DNA from: Leptobrachium leishanense
Lineage: Eukaryota; Chordata; Amphibia; Anura; Megophryidae
DNA length: 64,000 nucleotides
Assembly (NCBI GenBank): GCA_009667805.1
Contig: CM019063.1
Span: 53,242,881 to 53,306,880, forward strand
Reading direction: 5' to 3'
Within the stretch, counting starts at the first letter, position 1. Each line of letters opens with the position of its first letter. Both the position numbers and the translations under genes were made by a program. Positions 10,970-22,652 of this stretch are shown here, piece after piece. Below the pieces are notes generated by a model. It saw nothing but the letters and a program-made list of their open reading frames with translations, ran no database searches and was not told the origin of the DNA.

Positions 10970-11923
10970 ATGGTGCCACCTAAGGCGCAGCGGGCGCTAG
11001 AGCCGCTCAAATCGGCAAGGAAAGATCGGGTCCGGGAGGCCCAAGATGGCGGATCTCCCTCCTCTGTTTCATCCCCCACGCTGGAGGCAGCAGCTGCGGG
11101 GCCACCTTGCATGTCTGACATATCACCACCATCGGAAAGCAGACTTCATGCCATGCTGCAAGAACTTCGATCTACCATCCAAGCGGATCTTAAAGAGGCG
11201 CTGCAGGAGCTGAGGCGCGATGTACAAGACCTGGGTGAGAGGACTGACTCTTTAGAATCTAAGACAGACGACTTATGCTTAGCCCATAATGACCTGGTGG
11301 ACCGTCACATTGCTTTGCAAACAGCGCATGACACCATGGCAACGAAACTGGCCGATATGGAAGACCGCTCCAGGCGTAATAATATACGGATCCGGGGCAT
11401 TCCGGAGGCAGTGGGCTCTGTTGATCTCCAGCCTTACATTATAGAACTTTTCCAGATCTTGGCACCTACATATTCATCGCAGGATTTCCTGATGGATCGA
11501 GCGCACAGATTGCCGCGTGCAAAAAACCTGCCGCCATCCGCCTCTAGAGATGTTTTGGTCCGGGTGCATTTTTTTCACGTTAAAGAAGCGTTAATGAGAG
11601 CGTCACGGAAATCTATGCCTCTACCGTCTCCGTATGCCGAAGTTTCTTTCTATGCAGACCTGTCAACGGCTACTATGTCTAAAAGACGGGAATTTTCGTC
11701 CTTCACCAAAATTTTGCGTGACCACAACATGGCGTATCGTTGGGGATTTCCCACAAAGATCTTGTTATGGCGGGAAGGAGTCCTGCACGTCATTCCGGAG
11801 CCCACCACTGGCATGCGTCTGCTGACAGAATGGAAAGTGGTGGCTGAGTTTACTCCCCCCCGTGAGGAATCATCTTCGCCGCTGAAAGTTTCTCCGGAGT
11901 GGCACCGGGTTCGGCCTAAGTGA
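10970..11923 (+). CDS. L1 ORF1 protein (RNA-binding chaperone)
   Basis: About 317 residues from the ATG at 10970; an in-frame GTG lies 7 codons upstream but ATG is more likely. The first 60 residues are basic and low in structure. A heptad-rich coiled coil follows at about residues 65-145 (LQELRSTIQADLKEALQELR and onward), ending in the family signature DMEDRSRRNNIRIRGIPE, which opens the RRM-like domain. DRAHRLPRAK and a C-terminal domain with FYADLSTATMSKRREF and PCGHR-type end follow. L1 ORF1p binds L1 RNA as trimers and supports target-primed reverse transcription. The frame is uninterrupted. Confidence 0.95.
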   Translation: MVPPKAQRALEPLKSARKDRVREAQDGGSPSSVSSPTLEAAAAGPPCMSDISPPSESRLHAMLQELRSTIQADLKEALQELRRDVQDLGERTDSLESKTDDLCLAHNDLVDRHIALQTAHDTMATKLADMEDRSRRNNIRIRGIPEAVGSVDLQPYIIELFQILAPTYSSQDFLMDRAHRLPRAKNLPPSASRDVLVRVHFFHVKEALMRASRKSMPLPSPYAEVSFYADLSTATMSKRREFSSFTKILRDHNMAYRWGFPTKILLWREGVLHVIPEPTTGMRLLTEWKVVAEFTPPREESSSPLKVSPEWHRVRPK

Positions 11924-12093
11924 GGTGATATGGTCCTGCATTTTTTCGCCTGTGGGCGTGTTCTTTTATTACACCAGGTACTCTATCGTGGTTTCGGGAC
12001 TCATCCCCTTTTGTGATTCGTCCCTTGGGTGGCGCTTTCTGGGGTTCTGTTCCTGCGACTGACTAGCCCCGAGGCTTTTTACTGGCCTGTATA

Positions 12094-12468
12094 TTGGCGC
12101 AGTCACCTTCACGGATGAAGTTGGGACTGTGTTTTTCCCCCGTTGGGGTTTTTTTCTTGAACGTGTTGCTTTTCCAATTATACCATTCTGCTGTGTTGAT
12201 TGACCCCACTCAACTGCATTTATGGAATGCAGTTCTCCTTTTCTTTTTTGGTCTGTTGGGTTTTTTCTGTTTTTATTTTTCTTTTTATTTTCTTTTTCTG
12301 GTTCGTCTTAGGTTTGTCTTGTACGTACTGTTTGTCTTATTGGTATGCACTGTAATATATCATTCTGGGCATTATTGTACGCAGGGAAGTCCTCCCATCT
12401 TCCCACGGAAATTGTATGTCAGGACCGCTGTGAGTACTAGGGGGTTGGGGGCAAATAATGATGAGTAA
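12094..12468 (+). CDS. hydrophobic small ORF in the L1 spacer (uncertain)
   Basis: A 124-codon open frame lies between ORF1 and ORF2 and ends GATGAGTAA, overlapping the ORF2 start ATGATGAG by eleven bases in another frame. Roughly residues 14-36 and 46-90 are strongly hydrophobic (FFFGLLGFFCFYFSFYFLFL), as would follow from the T-rich DNA. No family is recognised. It could be a chance product of a T-rich spacer; a real role would need conservation in other copies. Confidence 0.25.
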   Translation: MAQSPSRMKLGLCFSPVGVFFLNVLLFQLYHSAVLIDPTQLHLWNAVLLFFFGLLGFFCFYFSFYFLFLVRLRFVLYVLFVLLVCTVIYHSGHYCTQGSPPIFPRKLYVRTAVSTRGLGANNDE

Positions 12469-15400
12469 ACCTCAATTCCAAATTTATTCCTTAAATGTTC
12501 GAGGCTTGAATACTCCGTACAAACGCCATGCTTTATTTCGTGATCTGCATAAGTCTCAACCAGCTATTGTATGTTTGCAAGAGACTCATTTTTGTACGAG
12601 ACGTCCGCCATCTCTGAAATCGCGCATGTATACAGAGGCATATCACTCCACTGCTCAGACGAAGTCTAAAGGTGTCTCGATTCTATTCCACAAAGACTGG
12701 ACCTTTGTATGTTCGGCTCAGTATGTTGATCCGTTGGGCCGCCTAGTGATTCTTGTGGGCACGTTGAACGAATTACCAATTACTATTGCTAACCTATATC
12801 TCCCTAATGAAAACCCAATTTCTTATCTTCGGAAAGCTTATGGTAGAGTGAAAAAAATATCTAGTGGTACGTTGTTTCTATGTGGGGATTTTAACTGCAC
12901 TCCTGACCCTGACGTTGACACCCAATCGAGCCAACCCAGCTCCAAACCCCGCTCCCCCCCAGCCTCTAGTAAACAACTAAGGGAATTCATGCACTCGTTT
13001 GAACTCTATGATACTTGGCGGATATGTCACCCTACTACGCGCGATTACACTTTTTTTCTCATTTCATTCCTCGTATAGTAGAATTGACTTGTGTTTGATT
13101 CATAGTTCGGCTTTGTCCCGCCTGTTAGAGGCGACCATAGGCATTATCACGTGGTCTGACCATGCTCCACTTACGCTTACCTTTGAGGCGGCCTTCCCGC
13201 CAAGGGGTATGGGGAACTGGAGACTCAATGACTCGCTTATGGTAAATGGAGATGACGTGGCTAACACTATGCAACTCCTTCAGGAGTATTTCACGACGAA
13301 CATGACTGAGGATGTTGCGACATCGTCGGTTTGGTTGGCACACAAGGCTGTTCTGCGAGGACATTTTATTCAGAAAGGAGCGCAGAGGAAGAGACGTTTT
13401 AATGCTCAGACGTCTACGCTTCTACGACGAATTACTGAGTTGGAGTCCCAGAATAAACCCGCTCCTGCCCCACATATTACTGCTCAGCTGACTCTACAGC
13501 GCCGTGAGTTGGAGCACCTTATGCTCCAGGTCACGGTGCGCTCACTTAGGAGGCTTAACTATGCCCACTATACCCAAGGGAATAAACCGGGGAAATTGCT
13601 GGCGTCTAAATTGAAAGGGAAAAGAATGCAAACTAACATACCGTTCCTTTTGGATGCTAATAGCGTGAAGATTTACAATCCTGCCCTTATCACTGATGAA
13701 TTTGCACGCTATTATGCCTCCTTATATAACCTGGGACTAAACAACACCGTGCCGACCCCTGCATTAGACGACATAGAGCTCTTTCTCCAGACGGCTAATC
13801 TCCCTTCTATAACTGCCCCTCAGGCTACAGGTTTGCTGGCTATGTTTACAGAGGAGGAGGTATATAAGGCTATTAAGACGCTCCCAAAAAATAAAGCTCC
13901 AGGCCCCGACAGTTTTACGAATCTGTACTACCAGAAATTTGCTTCCTTTCTAGTCCCGATTCTTACCCTGGTTTTTAATGATATTAAGGATACCGGCATT
14001 ATCCCTTCGGAGATGCTGCAAGCGACAATAGTCACCCTGCCTAAACCTGGTAAAGCCCCGACACATTGTGCCAATTTCCGTCCCATCTCCCTGTTGAATG
14101 TAGATGCCAAGTTATATGCTAAATTGCTGGCAAATGGATTGGCCCCTCTACTTCCTTCTTTGATTGCGAATGAGCAGACTGGCTTTGTCCCGGGCCGCCA
14201 AACGTGTGACAACACCCGACGGTTTTATGATATACTCGACCTGGCCCATAGGACTAACAGTTCTGGACTCCTGTTGGCATTAGATGCTGAAAAGGCATTT
14301 GATCGCCTGCACTGGGGGTATATGCGGATGGTGTTTCTAAAGTTTGGCTTCCCAGCACAATTTATAAACAGCGTTATGGCCCTCTACTCAGATCCGTCGG
14401 CGAAAGTATTGGCTTCAGGGTTTCTATCATCCGCTTTCCATATAATAAATGGCACCCGTCAGGGATGCCCTTTATCCCCGCTAATATTCATTCTGGCCTT
14501 AGAACCCCTGGCGTTGCAGATTAAAACGGCTCCGGCTATTAAGGGCTTATCAACCCCGAATGGGGAACATAAATTGGCACTGTTTGCGGACGACATACTG
14601 CTCTTTCTGACCACACCGGAGACCTCGCTCCCTCCCCTGTTTAGCCTCCTCGATAATTTTGGCGCGATATCCTATTATAAAAATAACATAGGTAAAACGC
14701 AAGCTCTCCCCATAAATATTGCTGCTTCATCCCTCAGCTCTCTGCGTAGTAAATACCCTTTTGACTGGCGCTCTACCTCTTTAAAATATCTGGGTATATC
14801 CCTTTCTAAATCGCGGGGAACCATCCTTAAAGAAAACTTTACGCCACTCTTGAACTCTATTGAGGCGCAGCTCTCCAAATGGAGCACAATCGACTCATCT
14901 TGGCTGGGGCGTATGGCGGCCATGAAGATGTGTATCTTACCCCAAATTTTATATTATTTCAGGAATATCCCGGTTTTCATCCCGGCGCATTTATTGCTCC
15001 GGATGCAAAAACTAATTCATGCACACATATGGAAGGGGAAGCCTCCTCGAGTGTCGGCCTCCACGGTTACAACGCCGCGGCGTAATGGTGGGTTGGGGTT
15101 TCTGGATCTGCAATCTTATTACAAAGCAGCCTTACTAGCCCAACTGTTGTCATCAATGTATGAAAAAGAATCACCACTATGGCTGCAGCTGGAGAATGCC
15201 ATGATTTTCCCATACCGACTCCATGACCTGATGTGGCTCACATTCCTGCCAAGGAATAGTACCACGGGTTTGTTGCCTATTTCGATGCTCTCTCTCATGG
15301 CATGGCAATTGTGGGGCCGTCAATTGGTGAGGCCTTACAATTTACTATGCCTTGCCCCCTTAAGGGTTCTGTGTCGCTTTATTCCCGATTTAACCTTAGA

Positions 15401-16259
15401 CTCCTGGATCAGGCGAGGCTTGACTCATGTATGGCAGCTCTTCACGCCACACTCTCTGAAAACCTTCCCCGATTTGGTACAGGAATTCGCTATTCCATCA
15501 AAGGAATGCTTCACATATCTTCGTGTGAAACATGCTTTGACCCAGAAAGGCCTTACCTCTTTCACGGATGTGAACCTCTCGGCTTTTCATAAATTGTGTA
15601 TGGGACGAAAATGTCACATGAAACCGCTGTCCCTTTGTTATAACAGCCTCCTAACTCCGACCCCGCCTAAAAAACTACCCTATATGGTTAATTGGGAAAA
15701 AGACTTAGCCTTAACACTTTCCATAGAAGATTGGTCATACGCCATGGACACGATATATAAATATTCTAGAAGTACCAATTTACGAGAAGCCCATATCAAA
15801 CTCCTGTGCAGATGGTATTTAACACCCACCCGGTTGGCCCATATTTCAGGGAACACTGGTCTCTGTTGGAGATGTCTTACAGGCACTGGCTCATTATTGC
15901 ACACTTTCTGGCTTTGTCCCATGCTGGGGGGATATTGGGAAAAGATAAATAGGTTGATCTCTCATTGCACTTCACTTAAATTCCCACTTTGTCTGAAAAT
16001 GTACCTCTTACACCTTATACCTGTTACAATTCAGACCCGTCATAGGAGGTTTATCTCCATGGTACTTGGTACAGCTAAAATTGTAATAGCTAGACATTGG
16101 CGGTCCTCTATGTGTCCCTCTATGAAGGAAGTTATGGGGGCCCTGGAAAATGTTTTCAAATATGAGGAAATGTTTCACAAAGCGAACAATTCTATGTGCC
16201 TGCTACATGATACGTGGGAGGGATGGAAGATGTTTGTTGAATCTGGAAATCTGATATAA
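12458..16259 (+). pseudogene. L1 ORF2: endonuclease plus reverse transcriptase, one frameshift
   Basis: Multifunctional protein of about 1,266 residues if the break is ignored, close to the usual L1 length. It starts at ATG 12458. The apurinic-type endonuclease contains SLNVRGLN, CLQETHF, LCGDFNC and WSDHAPL. The run of seven T at 13051-13057 shifts the frame; the frame ends at 13078 and the remainder continues in the next frame to 16259. The reverse transcriptase has KAPGPDSF, RPISLLN, LLALDAEKAFDR, GTRQGCPLSPLIF and the catalytic FADD at 14583-14594. A C-terminal CX2CX8HX4C knuckle lies at about 15863-15917. A six-T run would restore one frame, so assembly error is possible. Confidence 0.93.
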
Positions 16260-16510
16260 GACATGTCGACTGTAAGATGATAGTGCTGCCATGTTTTCTG
16301 TTTTATGTTTTATGTTAGTTTAGGAATTATATGTTATTAGAAAATGGAGTGCGCACAACTGACCCCCCTTTTCAGTTTGCGAAGATAATCCAATTGAATT
16401 ATATTGTTTATTGCCATTTATGCTTCTTCCTTTGGATGGTTCTTTCATTTAAATGTATGTACCACTTTTTGTGTAAACTCCAATAAAAATTCTTTATATG
16501 AAAAAAAATA
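16260..16510 (+). other. L1 3' untranslated region and A-rich tail
   Basis: Short 3'UTR of about 240 bases, with CAATAAAAATTC as likely polyadenylation signal just before an A-rich tail (AAAAAAAATAAAAAATAAAA). The tail is simple and lacks the tandem repeats found at CR1 or Rex-type LINE ends. Confidence 0.85.
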
Positions 16511-17040
16511 AAAAATAAAAATAATTAGCCACAGGAACCAGTTACTGTATTTTTCTGAGAAAGTACACGATTTTAACTAAAACTGATAAAATATAAATTT
16601 TTCATTGTGGGGAATGAGAAGGTGAGTTAGTGCAGCATCATTGTTCACATTATAGTTGAAAAGTAGATAATGGTGCTGCATTATAAACTAAAAAAAAGTT
16701 TATTTATTTATTTATTTTTATTTTACACATAACCTGGTCATCTTTGATATCATTGGAAAGGTCATGCTCTGGCCTTTCCAATGATCCCAAACATGACCCT
16801 CTATCCCCTATTGATTGGGAGGTATGGTGGTCCAAATAACCCCCATATCTCTTCCATAGAGAATCCCCTGCCCAGCTAGGGGGGAATTCCCTTTCTGATG
16901 TCATCACACTCATGTGTGACAATGTCAGTGGACAAGGGGAGTCCCTGAAGGTGGGGCTGACATCCAATATGTCAGCCCCTACTGGGAGAAGTCTGCATTC
17001 CGGCGCCAAATGGACCACAAAACCACAAAAGGGCACCTGG

Positions 17041-17951
17041 AAAGTGGAGTAAGCAGTTTAAATAAGGTGTCGTTCCTCCTGATTGGCTGGAATCATCAAA
17101 GAGCACCAGAACGTCCACCTACTTATGTCTACTTACTATTCATGGTTCCTGAATCTTTCAGATAGTAGCTACTGGATTACCTTTTTTTCCAGTCTGTTAC
17201 ATTCAGGATCAATGTAACAGGATAATCAGCAGAATCAAATGTATTAACGAACGAGCACTGAGAGGAGCACAGTGGCCGAGGCAACATAACGGCATGTAAC
17301 ATGACAGTAGGGTCTTTAAATTTAATCTGGTAATGAGCTTCTGGTAATAGAAGCCATACATTAATATTAGAAGAAAAAGGAGAATACGCTCCTGAAACTA
17401 GAGTTTGGTGAAATTCTTCATTGTTTTCCCAATGTTTGGAAATATGAGTCAGTCTTTAAACTGAACCAAGATTTCATTAATAGAAAGAGGAAAATAATAA
17501 GGTCTGTATTACCTAAAGTCCTTACATAAAGCAGGTTTTGTTGCATAAGAAGCATTGAGTCCTTGTAATGACTTGCATTTCACCAGTTTTATTCTATCCA
17601 GTGTCAGCTGCTCCATGTTCACATTCTCCGGAATGTGGAAAGAAAGTCTTGATTTCACGAGTGCTGCTTCCCAGGAATGAAATATTCTAAGGTTATTTTT
17701 TCTTCTTCTCTGAAAAGATGTTTAAGCCTATTTTTTTTCACATGTGAAGGCAGAAAGAAATGATCTGTAGGTGACAATTAGAATGACTAAGAGCAGACCG
17801 TGAAACCTGCTCTATAAGGAAAAGGGAAATATCGGCTAATGGATTTGTGACAAATGAAAGAGCATGGCTTCAGGGGAAGATAATCTTCAATACATACTTG
17901 TAGAATCTATTTGGGGCTGTGAAGTGATATTGTTTCATGCTGCAAGAATGA
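17041..17951. other. apparently unique DNA, no gene recognised
   Basis: About 900 bases with no repeat match elsewhere in the window and no long open frame. Nothing further can be said from the sequence. Confidence 0.35.
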
Positions 17952-17959
17952 AATTGTAC

Positions 17960-18780
17960 CAGGGGCGTAACTACCAGGGGTGCAGAGGGTGCGACCGCAC
18001 CTGGGCCCTTGAGTCCGGGGGGGGGCCCACACTCACCTGCCTAGGGGCTTGCCTATAAAATATAATTCTTCTTTTAATTTATTTTATACTTATTTGTGAG
18101 CTATACTTTGGAGCTCTGTGATTTACACTGATACACAATGCACATTACTGGGAGTTTTATTGCTGTGGAGCTCTGTGAGATACAGATAGTGTAAATTACA
18201 TTAAAAATGTAATGGACTGAAGAGGTCATAGTGAATCTGGAAAAAAATGTGATACTGTCTGGAGTCAACATTGTGGACCAGGAGGGGACCAATGCATGTT
18301 AACAGGAGGGGGGTATGTTTTTGCCTAGGGTGGGGGGGGGCCAGTCATGGTTCCTGCAGGTTCTTGCTGTGGATTATGTGCCTGCTCAAACACCCCAGCG
18401 TTCACTGTGAGATATATTGCTGTGGATTATGTGCCTGCTCATACACTCCAGTGCTTCCTGTGAGTTATATTGCTGTGGATTCTGTACCTGCTCATACACC
18501 CCAGTGCTTCCTGCGAGTTTTATTGCTGTGGAGCTCTGTAATGTGCAGTGTGTCAGGATTACCGGGGGGGGGGTGCTTTCAATATGGTGGTGACCTATTT
18601 AATGACCTAATTAAAGTAAGTTGAACTAATTAATATAAATGGCGTAGTATCTTTTATATTTCAGGGGAAAAAAAGTAAAAATATGTATCTTTTTGGGGGG
18701 GTGAGGGGGGGTGAGGGGGTGAGGTGGGGCCCTTCATGGATTCTCGCACCGGGGCCCCCAGGTTTCTAGTTACGCCACTG
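17960..18780. mobile_element. hAT non-autonomous element with 8-bp target duplication
   Basis: The ends are CAGGGGCGTAACTA and TAGTTACGCCACTG, an imperfect terminal inverted repeat. Both sides carry AATTGTAC (17952-17959 and 18781-18788), an exact 8-bp target duplication. The 821-bp interior has no transposase. It holds a 53-bp tandem repeat and long runs of G near each end, so it is a Charlie-like deletion or MITE derivative. Confidence 0.93.
18365..18540. repeat. 53-bp tandem repeat, about 3 copies
   Basis: Units contain TGCTGTGGATTATGTGCCTG followed by CTCATACACCCCAGTGCTTC and TGTGAGTTATAT, with a few substitutions each. The array is internal to the hAT element. Confidence 0.85.
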
Positions 18781-19950
18781 AATTGTACTGTAGAATTAAT
18801 TCTCAGAGTTGATATTCGGAACTCACCCCCAGATATCGACCTAAATTCACTACGATTCGACATTTAAAAAAACCTCGAAAGCTCATTGGTCCTACAGGTA
18901 GATCAAGGTAAGAAAACTATTAGATTAAAGGGCGAAACGCGTTGATTCCAGCCTGCCAGTGGTCGCAGATATCACCAATTACATGCTGTGGCTTGAAAAT
19001 TACCTGCAATGACCTCCAGTGATGCAGACATTCAGATCATCAGGGTTATTCAGAGAGCACCGAAATGTAAACGACATTTCGGTACTTTCCCGTTCCCCAC
19101 ACTTTGGCGATTCCAATTCACCTACCCTGCAGACAATTCAGCATTCACCACAGGGTCCCTGATGTGCAGCGAACAAGCCACCGAACGCATTCGAAAAACC
19201 ACTGCAAAACCGCATAATCAATCGGAGAAATCGCAGAAAAAACACTGAATCGATCTGGAAAACTGCCGAAAATCCGCCGAATGCACCCGACGATCTGCCA
19301 CAAAACCGCCGAATCGATCCAAAAAAAGCCAACTACCTGCTGAACAGAGTGCAGACCAGCTGCTGGAAAAAGCCGACAAGCCGATGAATGAGTAAAAAAA
19401 ATAATAATTATATTATATATAATATATTATTTCCAGGCATTTTTGTGTAGTAGTTTATTTGCAAACAACTTTTAAAAGTTGCGTTATTTTTTTTCGCTCG
19501 ATCATCGGCTTGTCAGCTTTTTCCAGTGGCTGGTCGGCACTCTGTTCAGCGGGTAGTCAGCTTTTCTTGAATCAATTCGGCAGCTTTGCGGCGGATCGTC
19601 ATACGCATTTGGCGTTTTTTTTGGCGGTTTTGAGGTGGATCGTCAGATGCATTTGGTAGGTTTTCGGCGGTTTACCAGATCGATTCTATGGTTTATCAGT
19701 GATTTTTCGGATTGATTCGGAGGTTTTGCGGTGGATCGTCATATGCATTTGGAAGGTTTTCGGCAGTTTTGAGTTGGATCGTCGGATACATTTAGCAGGT
19801 TTTTGGCAGTTTTCCAGATCGATTCTGTGTCTTTTCGGTGATTTTTTTGGATCGGTTTGGCGATTTTGCGGCAGATCGTCAATTGCATTTGGCAGCTTAT
19901 TGGCAGTTTTGAGGTGGATCGTCAGATGCATTTGGTAGGTTTTCAGTGGC

Positions 19951-21031
19951 TGTCACGCCTCGGCAGCTGGTGTGGCTCCGGCTTCCTTCCCCGGGGTCGG
20001 CGTCTCCCCCGCGTTCCGTCCCTGCGCTTTATGCGGGCGCGCCGCCGGCATCCCGGATTTAGCTCCACCGGCGGCGCAACGTCATCACGCCTCCACTTGG
20101 GTCTCCTTGCGGCATGTGACCCGCTGGGCCAATCAGAAGGCAGGGCGCAGGATTTAAACTTGCTCTTATCATTCCTCACTGCCCTTTCGTGGTTCTGCTA
20201 GTCTGACCCTTAAGTGCTTGTGTATTTCACCTTTGACGGATATTTTGTGTATGACCTGGCTTTCTATTTCGACTTGTGTACTTCTAATTCCCTTGACTCG
20301 GCTATTGGTACTCGACTCTGCTTTCTGCATATTCCCTACTTTGAAAAAACAATAAGGTGGAAAAAATGGCGCAGATAATGTGTAGATGGTCGGTCTTGGG
20401 TAGCAGCAAGGGCACAAACGCACACTCCCAAGTGCGAATAGTCAATGGATAAAATAATGGGTAGAGTCCTCGCGCTTACGTCAAGTGTCCAGTGAGTAAT
20501 ACTTCAAGATAATCTAGAAAACATAATAGGAGACATACATTGCGCAGTACATCCTTATGACACCTGGTTTCCAGAGGGAAAGTATTCAACTCACTTTTTT
20601 CTGAGCCCCATAAAGTCGGCTCTGGACTATATAGGCATAAATCTGTGGATATGATCTCACCAGCCCGTCCTACCAGCAACCATCCGTGGTGATAACCTGG
20701 TCCATAGATGAAATATTGGATCCCCGGGATATGTCACAGACGAAAAGTCAGCAGGATAAAATGAAGTAAAATTTATTGCAGCACTCTTTATTGCATATTC
20801 CCTACTTTGCCTCGTATCTGACTACTCCATACCTACCTGTCTTTATACCAGCCACTCTAAGGACTGGTTCCAATCTTCCTTGTTTGAGTGTCCCTGCCTT
20901 ATAGGTTCACCTCCAGTTGTTGCGGAACCCAGCCACCATAAGGACTGGTATCGCATCCAGGTTTAGGGTTGCCTATTGTTTCATTAGCACTACTGAAGCA
21001 CACCTTCGATTTTACGTGTGCTGGCTTGACA
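19951..21031 (+). mobile_element. possible solo LTR, itself interrupted
   Basis: A GC-rich segment beginning TGTCACGCCTCGG and ending near CTTGACA lies inside the 140-bp-unit array, which resumes with the same register word TTTTCCAGATCGATTC. The 5' part is CpG-rich, then holds GGATTTAAACTTGC, a possible TATA-like site. TG...CA termini, about 600 bp after removing the inner insertion, and absence of an internal coding region suggest a solo LTR of Gypsy type, but a clean target duplication is not seen (TGGC occurs on the left and near the right). Confidence 0.4.
20344..20791. mobile_element. 448-bp retroposed insertion with 18-bp target duplication
   Basis: TGCATATTCCCTACTTTG occurs exactly twice, at 20326-20343 and 20792-20809, bracketing a 448-bp insert. 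An 18-bp duplication is characteristic of LINE-mediated insertion. The insert starts AAAAAACAATAAGGTGG and ends GCAGCACTCTTTA. I recognise no tRNA A/B box and no open frame of note. It could be an unfamiliar SINE, a 5'-truncated LINE or a processed transcript. Confidence 0.75.
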
Positions 21032-21450
21032 TTTTCCAGATCGATTCTGTGTTTTTTCGGTGATTTTTCGTATCTATTTGGTGGTTTTGCGGCAGATCGT
21101 TGTATGCATTTGGCAGGTTTTCGGTAGTTTTGAGGTGGATTGTCGGATACATTTGGCAGGTTTTCGGCAGTTTTGTGGTGGATCGTCAGATGCATTTGGT
21201 AGGTTTTCAGCGGTTTCCCAGATCGATTCTGTGTGTTTTCAGTGATTTTTCGGATCGATTCGGCGGTTTTGTGGCGGATCGCTATACGTATTTGGCAGGC
21301 TTTCGGCAGTGTCCCATATCGATTATGTGTTTTATCGGTGATTTTTCAAATCGATTCTACAATTTTACAGAGGTTTTTTGGATGCATTCGGTGGCTCGTT
21401 CCCTGCACATCAGGGACCCTGTGGTGAATGCTGAATTTAATGCAGGGTTG

Positions 21451-22650
21451 ACAGTTTGAAAAAAAAAAAATACTTTGGAAAAAAGTGAAAAATCCTTAGC
21501 CATGACGGTTAATCCGGATAAGACATCTCTATGGTTTGAACCCTTAAATCATTTACCCTCACAGCCTCCGTACATGTCATCAAATAATTACAAACAATAT
21601 ACACAAGTATCACGAAAAGTAAAATGCGAACGAGCCACATCTTCCTCCTTAATTGATTCAGTCAAATCATTTCACTTACAGTGTGAGATAAAGTATATGT
21701 TCAGTTTTATGTGTTGGCTTTGAAAAATCATTATCCAGTGACAGTCATTGCTAAATCTGATATATATAGATCCTGACTTCACCGCGCACTCCTTTATGTT
21801 TTAACGCCGCGCGGTGCCATTGACAGGAGTCCGTCGCAGTATAGCAGTCAGTAATGAGGTCAAGAAATGGCAAGTTCAATAGATTTTAAGGCAACTCATC
21901 AGACTTTGGATAGCAGCCCAAACCCCTTTGGAAATAAAGCCTGAGATTAACTGTTTTTCCATTTTACTACTCAAGGGCAAGAAAACTTGATACATGAGAC
22001 TCCACCGCTATAAAGTCTCCGTTGGGATGGTTCGTTCATCACGTCTCGTTGCCGGCCAAGTGAGAGTCCTATTCGGCGTCGCGTTAACATTTAATTCAGT
22101 GACTGCATCACGGTGTGATCAGATGTTACAAGTGATAATCCCAAGTCGAGGGTTTCTGTGTTGACCTCAGACTGGAATTGACATTCGTTTCGTTTTGTTT
22201 CTTTTTGTTCTTTTTAGAATTGAAGATAACACAAGGCACGCGAAAATAAATGATCTGCTTTTATGAGACTCGGAATGCCCTCTGATCCGAAGGAATACCA
22301 TTATTTTAACAACAATATTTTCTCCCTGACCTCGTAACCTTTATAATGCGCAGTGGTGTCTGCTCTGGCTTGCTCAGGGTTAATATAGAAAGAATTAAAA
22401 TGTGAATAGCACATGACAAAGAATCACACAATAAGAACATTAATGTAATCTCTTTATTCTTCGTGATTTATATAGTAATTATGGTTTATTTTTGCTTCTC
22501 TACTAATAAAATAACCTTTATATTATATGTATAAAATATGTGTGTGTGTATAATATATACAGTATTTATATATATATAAAACAAAAGAATCCAGATGCAT
22601 ATGAAGTCTAGGAAAATAGTAACATATACTACATTTATGTAATAAACACT
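21451..22650. other. apparently unique DNA, no gene recognised
   Basis: No repeat of this window is found here apart from short TA-rich microsatellite stretches near 22520-22580. Open frames are short. A short GC-rich palindromic word, ACCGCGCACTCC...GCCGCGCGGT, lies near 21780. Confidence 0.35.
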
Positions 22651-22652
22651 GT

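Larger units (their letters stand above)
10820..16510 (+). mobile_element. L1: near full-length L1 retrotransposon
   Basis: About 5.7 kb with a short GC-rich 5' region (10820-10969), ORF1, a 534-bp spacer, ORF2 and an A-rich 3' end with AATAAAAATTC at about 16485. The sequence ...AAAATTAGC precedes the element (ending 10819) and ...AATAATTAGC follows the A-rich tail (ending 16529), a plausible 10-13-bp target duplication within a TTAAAAAA stretch, the preferred L1 endonuclease setting. ORF1 is intact and ORF2 has one single-base frameshift, so this is a young copy. Confidence 0.95.
10487..17040. mobile_element. piggyBac-like TTAA-family element interrupted by L1
   Basis: Left end CCCCTTCACTACTGAGCCATT matches, in reverse, the right end of the element at 35176-36407, and the next 300 bp stay alignable (for example GGCAGACTCGGCAGATTCAT versus its inverse near 36265). 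After the L1 the homology resumes at 16530 and runs through CATTGGAAAGG and GACATCCAATATGTCAGCCC. Only diverged left and internal ends are recognisable; a TTAA duplication is not preserved. No transposase. Confidence 0.6.
19041..21450 (+). mobile_element. F1-related snap-back element, long, with insertions
   Basis: Starts CAGGGTTATTCAGAGAGCAC with a hairpin around CGAAATGTAAACGACATTTC. The right arm ends in the inverse of the left-arm word AGGGACCCTGTGGTGAATGC, then degenerates before a proper terminal repeat. Between 19560 and 21400 the arm consists of degenerate tandem units of about 140 bp built on CAGATCGATTCTGTG and GGATCGTCAGATGCATTTGG. It is split at about 19950-21031 by an LTR-like insertion. 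No protein encoded. Confidence 0.65.

Noticed and set aside
13125..14923. Reverse-strand frames within the L1
   Set aside because: Shadows of ORF2 with no independent motif.
19943..20201. GC-rich region as a host CpG-island promoter
   Set aside because: It sits precisely inside an insertion with TG...CA-like limits in a repeat array; a viral-type or retroelement LTR explains it better. No following exon.
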